This document shows, piece by piece, positions 59,881-64,000 of a stretch of DNA of 64,000 bases. The notes under the pieces were generated by a model. The model saw nothing but the letters and a program-made list of their open reading frames with translations. It was not told the origin of the DNA and did no database searches. Position numbers and translations under genes: made by a program. This stretch comes from an uncultured Flavobacteriales bacterium (lineage in GTDB: Bacteria; Bacteroidota; Bacteroidia; Flavobacteriales_D; Crocinitomicaceae), in the NCBI GenBank assembly GCA_913054135.1, contig CAJXJK010000001.1:310001-374000 (forward strand), written 5' to 3'. The first letter of the stretch is position 1. Each line of letters begins with the position of its first letter.

Positions 59881-61932
59881 TTATTTACTTTGATCTATTT
59901 TCTTCACCATTGTTAAAATGGTTGCGACACCAATTGTGTCTCCTGTTTCATCATACATGTCCACCAAGAATTTCACAATTCCTTTTGCCACGTCTTCATC
60001 ATTCTTTTTCTCTTGGTCGATTTTTTCTTTTACTGTGAAACGCACACCCATTGTTGTACCGATATAAACTGGTTTTGTGAATCTACATTCATCAATTCCG
60101 TAATTTAATAGAACCGGCCCTTTTCTTGGATCAACAAATAATCCGGCAGCTTTAGCTAATACAAAATAACCGTGAGCAACTCTTTGCTCAAACATGGTAC
60201 CGTCTAGTGAAGTTGCATCAACATGGGCATAGAAGTTATCTCCTGATACATTTGCAAAGTTCACGATATCAGCTTCAGTTACTGTATGCTTATGTGTAAA
60301 CACTGTATCTCCAACCTTCAACTCTTCAAAGTGTTGTCTGAACACATGAGGATTTGCTTCTGGAGTATCAGCTCCGTATTGAAACTGTTTTGTAATTGCT
60401 GTAATTGTTTGAGGATGTCCTTGAATGGCTGTTCTTTGCAGGTAATGCTTAACCCCTCTGATTCCACCCATCTCTTCTCCTCCACCTGCTCTACCAGGTC
60501 CGCCATGCACTAACATTGGCATTGGAGAACCATGACCTGTAGATTCTGCCGCACATCTTTCATTTAAGATATGAATACGTCCGTGCATTGAAGCCGCTTC
60601 AACTGTATATTCAGTTGCAATATCCATATCAGATGTAACGATAGAAGAAACTAAAGAACCTTTTCCTAATCTTGCAATTGCAACAGCATCTGCCAAATCT
60701 TTATACGGCATTAAAGTAGTCACTGGTCCAAAACATTCAATATTATGGGCTCCTGTTTTTGTATGTGGGTCGTCATTTCTAAAAACAATTGGTGCCATGA
60801 AAGCTCCTTTGTCTTTATCTGCGCCAATCACATCAAAATCATCTAAGTCTCCAATGACGATATTTTGTTCTTTTTGAAGCAACTCAACGTTTGCTCTAAC
60901 TCTTTCAACTTGAAGTCTATTTATAAGCGATCCCATTCTTACTGATTTATCAGCAGGATCACCAATAGTATTTTTCGCTAACCTTGCAGCTAATGCAGAT
61001 TGTACGTCATCCATTAATGCTTCAGGGACAATTACTCTTCTTACCGAAGTACATTTTTGACCTGCCTTAATGGTAATTTCTTTTTGAACTTCTTTAATGA
61101 AGATGTCAAAATCTTTAGTTCCAGGAACAGCATCCTTACCAAGAACAGCAGCATTTAAGGAATCACATTCTAAGTTAAAAGCAACATTATCATTTTGAAT
61201 GTTATCCTGACCCCCAATTATTGCTCCTGTTGCAGCAGAACCTGTAAAAGTCACGGTATCTTCTGCTCCAGCAAAATCAATAACCCCTCTACCTAAACCA
61301 ACCACTAATTGAAGTGCTCCTTCAGGTAAAATTTTAGAATCAATGATATCTCTTACCATCACCTCAGTCAGGTAACAAGTATGTTCGGATGGCTTAACTA
61401 CTGCTGGAACACCAGCTAATAAATTCACTGCAATTTTCTCAAGCATTCCCCAAATTGGAAAATTGAATGCATTGATATGAATAGCTACTCCTTGTTTAGG
61501 CACCATGATGTGATGACCAATAAAAGAGCCGCCTTTTGATAAGGGAACTGCAGAACCTTCAACATGGTATGGTAAATCTGGCAATTGTCTTCTTAAGGAC
61601 GCATTGGCGAAAAGGTTTCCTATTCCACCTTCGATATCTATCCAAGAATCAACTCTTGTAGCACCTGTCCAAGCAGAAACTTCGTAATACTTTCTTTTGT
61701 TAGATTGTAAGAAAAGTGCCAATTCTTTCAGCATCAACCCTCTTTGAGTAAAAGTCATTTTTCTCAAAGTACGGCCGCCTTTTTCTTTGGCGTAATCCAT
61801 CATGCCTGAATAATCAAGGCCAACTGATGAGCATGTTCCGAATTGTTCTCCTGTAATTGCGTTAAATAGTTCTGTCTCTACACCTTCTCCACTGATCCAC
61901 TCCCCTTTGACATAATTCTGATAATTTGTCAT
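59881..61932 (-). CDS. paaZ: Phenylacetic acid degradation bifunctional protein PaaZ (aldehyde dehydrogenase + MaoC-like)
   Basis: ALDH motifs (NAFNFPIWGMLEKIAVNLLAGVPAVVKPSEHT; GQKCTSVRRVIVPE) plus C-terminal hydratase domain (TEADIVNFANVSGDNFYAHVD). Confidence 0.92.
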   Translation of the reverse strand: MTNYQNYVKGEWISGEGVETELFNAITGEQFGTCSSVGLDYSGMMDYAKEKGGRTLRKMTFTQRGLMLKELALFLQSNKRKYYEVSAWTGATRVDSWIDIEGGIGNLFANASLRRQLPDLPYHVEGSAVPLSKGGSFIGHHIMVPKQGVAIHINAFNFPIWGMLEKIAVNLLAGVPAVVKPSEHTCYLTEVMVRDIIDSKILPEGALQLVVGLGRGVIDFAGAEDTVTFTGSAATGAIIGGQDNIQNDNVAFNLECDSLNAAVLGKDAVPGTKDFDIFIKEVQKEITIKAGQKCTSVRRVIVPEALMDDVQSALAARLAKNTIGDPADKSVRMGSLINRLQVERVRANVELLQKEQNIVIGDLDDFDVIGADKDKGAFMAPIVFRNDDPHTKTGAHNIECFGPVTTLMPYKDLADAVAIARLGKGSLVSSIVTSDMDIATEYTVEAASMHGRIHILNERCAAESTGHGSPMPMLVHGGPGRAGGGEEMGGIRGVKHYLQRTAIQGHPQTITAITKQFQYGADTPEANPHVFRQHFEELKVGDTVFTHKHTVTEADIVNFANVSGDNFYAHVDATSLDGTMFEQRVAHGYFVLAKAAGLFVDPRKGPVLLNYGIDECRFTKPVYIGTTMGVRFTVKEKIDQEKKNDEDVAKGIVKFLVDMYDETGDTIGVATILTMVKKIDQSK

Positions 61933-61993
61933 TTTGCTGCGAATTTTGAAGTATAAAATTAGCAATTAAATCAGACAATTTGGTTGAAATCGA

Positions 61994-62371
61994 TCAATTA
62001 AGACAGTAAGTGTGACCCTTGATTTTTTCTTCAGTGAATTCTAAAACCCCATCAAAATCGAGATCAGTCGATTTGGTATATGTAATTTGCCAAACGTAAA
62101 CAGCATCATCAAGATATTCGCCTTTCTCGTCTTTTGGCTCCCAATAAGCATCTTGGTCAGTTGTCTCAAACATAACTTCTCCCCATCTATTGAATAAAAT
62201 CAAGTGATAGTTTTTATATTCCATATCGGTGAATACATGAAATCCATCAGGAGTTCCTCCATCACAATCCCAGGGCGAGAAATGCCTAGGGACGTAAATA
62301 TGCAAAGAGTCTTCTTGCGCGGAGGCAGTGAACGAACAAAACAAGAAAATAAAGACTAATGCTTTCATCAT
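61994..62371 (-). CDS. Stand-alone CHU_C / T9SS type B-like C-terminal domain protein
   Basis: Signal peptide then YVPRHFSPWDCDGGTPDGFHVF...YHLILFNRWGEVMFETTDQDAYWEP...AVYVWQITYT...GHTYCLN. Confidence 0.75.
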   Translation of the reverse strand: MMKALVFIFLFCSFTASAQEDSLHIYVPRHFSPWDCDGGTPDGFHVFTDMEYKNYHLILFNRWGEVMFETTDQDAYWEPKDEKGEYLDDAVYVWQITYTKSTDLDFDGVLEFTEEKIKGHTYCLN

Positions 62372-62390
62372 TTAGTTGACGAAAGCATTA
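62357..62390 (-). promoter_or_regulatory. 10-bp perfect inverted repeat overlapping the start codons of the CHU_C-like gene
   Basis: TAATGCTTTC ... GAAAGCATTA; initiation codons lie in the loop/stem boundary. Confidence 0.55.
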
Positions 62391-62403
62391 TCAGCTAGTT
62401 GCT

Positions 62404-62431
62404 TAAAGCTTAGAGAATTTCAATGTTTGAG
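62404..62431 (-). pseudogene. Duplicated T9SS tail 3'-end remnant (FISQTLKFSKL*) behind the PorV stop
   Basis: 28-nt block matching 63634..63661 at 26/28 positions; reads SQTLKFSKL* in frame with the upstream PorV ORF. Confidence 0.65.
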
Positions 62432-62438
62432 AAATAAA

Positions 62439-63551
62439 TCAGTTAAACATATAGCTCAAAGTAAATCTCATAGTATTAGAAAGAGGGTTATTCTGAGTAA
62501 GACTTGCCAAATAAGATGCATCCAAACCAAAAGATTTAAACTTAATTCCGGCGCCAAGACTAACAAATCTTCTATTTCCTTTGGAAGGATGCTCATAAAA
62601 GTAACCTGACCTCAAACTCAACAAATCTCTATAAACATATTCCACTCCTCCTCCTATTGTCAGCTCTTTTATTTCTCCCATCAACCCATCTTGGGAATCA
62701 TTAAATGATCTAAACACGCCCTGAATTGCAGAAATATTATTGACATTGGCACTTGAACTTGGGACCATCAATTTATTTAAATCCATTGATACAATAATTT
62801 TATGATCGGCTCCAACATCAAGTCCAAAAGCACTTCCAATTCTCAAGTTGGCCGGCAGATAATCTTTGTTCTCAATTGTAGAATAAAAAGATTTGTTGCC
62901 AATGTTTGATATTGCAGCTCCCCAAGACCAACAACCTTTCATCTTACCTACTGAAAATTTTCTTGACATATAGGCATATGATAAATCGACTGCTCCAACC
63001 ATAGCAGCTTTCACTATCAATGAATCAGGACTAACGTTCTGAAGAGCATCAGAATAAATGAATTTCCCGTTTAGACCAACAGAACTATGCTCGGAAATTT
63101 TAAAACTGTAGCCTCCTAAAAGTTCTAAATCGTTAGAAACAAAATCACCTGAAACAAGACTCGAGCCGTTGAAAAGAGGCTGATTCGCATCTGAAAGGTA
63201 GCGGATAGAACCACCTAATGAATGTCGATCATCAGATCCAAGCTTAGTAAAAGATGAAACATATATCAAATGAATATCAGTAACCAGACTATAAAGCCAC
63301 GGTGAATATGAGACACTGATTCCTCCAAGTTCTTCTGAAAAACCAATATTTGCGGTATTCCAATGAAATGAATTTTGACCTGAAGAAACAGCCACTCCTG
63401 CATCTCCTAATGAGCTTGATCTAGCATCTGGTGAAAAAAGTAAGAACGGAAAAGATACTTTTATTGTGTTTGATTGCAAATGTTGGGAAATAGACTGGCT
63501 ATATCCATGATAAGAAAGCGAAAAGAAGAATGCGATCAAAAATACTTTCAT
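62439..63551 (-). CDS. porV: PorV/PorQ-family T9SS outer-membrane protein, most like PorV
   Basis: FLLFSPDARSSSLGDAGVAVSSGQNSFHWNTANIGFSEELGGISVSYSPWLYSLVTDIHLIYVSSFTKL; barrel C-terminus. Confidence 0.82.
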   Translation of the reverse strand: MKVFLIAFFFSLSYHGYSQSISQHLQSNTIKVSFPFLLFSPDARSSSLGDAGVAVSSGQNSFHWNTANIGFSEELGGISVSYSPWLYSLVTDIHLIYVSSFTKLGSDDRHSLGGSIRYLSDANQPLFNGSSLVSGDFVSNDLELLGGYSFKISEHSSVGLNGKFIYSDALQNVSPDSLIVKAAMVGAVDLSYAYMSRKFSVGKMKGCWSWGAAISNIGNKSFYSTIENKDYLPANLRIGSAFGLDVGADHKIIVSMDLNKLMVPSSSANVNNISAIQGVFRSFNDSQDGLMGEIKELTIGGGVEYVYRDLLSLRSGYFYEHPSKGNRRFVSLGAGIKFKSFGLDASYLASLTQNNPLSNTMRFTLSYMFN

Positions 63552-63632
63552 TGGGCTCGTTTTAAAATAAAAACGAAGCCAGACCTAGTTTATTTCGCAG
63601 ACTAAAGAAATCAAACAAGAAAAGAATGGAAC

Positions 63633-63999
63633 CTAAAGCTTAGAGAACTTTAATGTTTGAGTACCGAATTCAGTATTTACATTTAAAAAATAAAATCCTG
63701 CCTGTAGATCATACAAATCAATTTGATGAAAATCAGACTCAACAATTTCTGATCTCAGAATCTTTCCAGACATGTCAATCAATTGAATATCTGAAATCCA
63801 ATCAGAAGACTCTAAATTAATGATGTCATTTGCGGGATTTGGGAACAAATTCAATTCAAGATTAGAAAGATCACCGAATCCAACATCATCCGACACAATG
63901 GCAACAAAATTCTGAATTTCACCGGCAGCCAAGATATAATTGAATTCTCTCACTTCTAGATCAAATGTACCTGGAGTAATGAATTGCAAATCAATGGTT
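63633..63999 (-). CDS. T9SS type A sorting-domain protein, C-terminal end (5' part outside window)
   Basis: LNLFPNPANDIINLESSDWISDIQLIDMSGKIL...FYFLNVNTEFGTQTLKFSKL; frame stays open to the window edge. Confidence 0.85.
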   Translation of the reverse strand, partial: TIDLQFITPGTFDLEVREFNYILAAGEIQNFVAIVSDDVGFGDLSNLELNLFPNPANDIINLESSDWISDIQLIDMSGKILRSEIVESDFHQIDLYDLQAGFYFLNVNTEFGTQTLKFSKL

Positions 64000-64000
64000 G

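Noticed and set aside
1-64000. CRISPR arrays, IS elements, prophage, tRNA or rRNA genes
   Set aside because: None recognised on reading either strand; a tRNAscan/CRISPR/ISfinder run would be needed to exclude them formally.

Overview
The window is a continuous stretch of a Bacteroidota chromosome. The type IX secretion (PorV, Por-tail and CHU_C-like proteins), GldB/GldC and FecI/FecR/TonB genes point to a Flavobacteriales-like genome. It is mostly housekeeping genes: panD, prfB, gcvH, deoC, cysQ, a ctaB/COX3/COX3/COX4/SCO respiratory cluster, rsmA, serS, rpmA, rplU, engB, nadE, Mrp/Nfu and paaZ. It also holds a surface-glycan block (gmd, fcl, a WecA-like transferase and two RemB/Wzi-like OMPs), a HK / coiled-coil protein / LytTR block, a sigma-FecR-TonB receptor block, and a T9SS block at the right edge. 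I recognised no tRNA, rRNA, IS element, prophage or CRISPR array. The best second-look items are: (1) a COX3 with a ~160-aa three-repeat insertion; (2) a MoaD/CysO-like sulfur carrier with a KTL tail after its GG, next to a MoeZ-like E1 and a cysteine-synthase-like gene remnant; (3) a perfect 32-bp palindrome inside a histidine-kinase ORF; (4) a decayed ferredoxin fragment and an intact ferredoxin flanking the HK/coiled-coil/LytTR block; (5) a ribosomal protein L27 with a Lys/Ala linker and a Rho_N/SAP-like C-terminus; (6) a duplicated T9SS-tail 3' end in frame just behind the PorV stop. All family calls are by eye from motifs; no searches were run.
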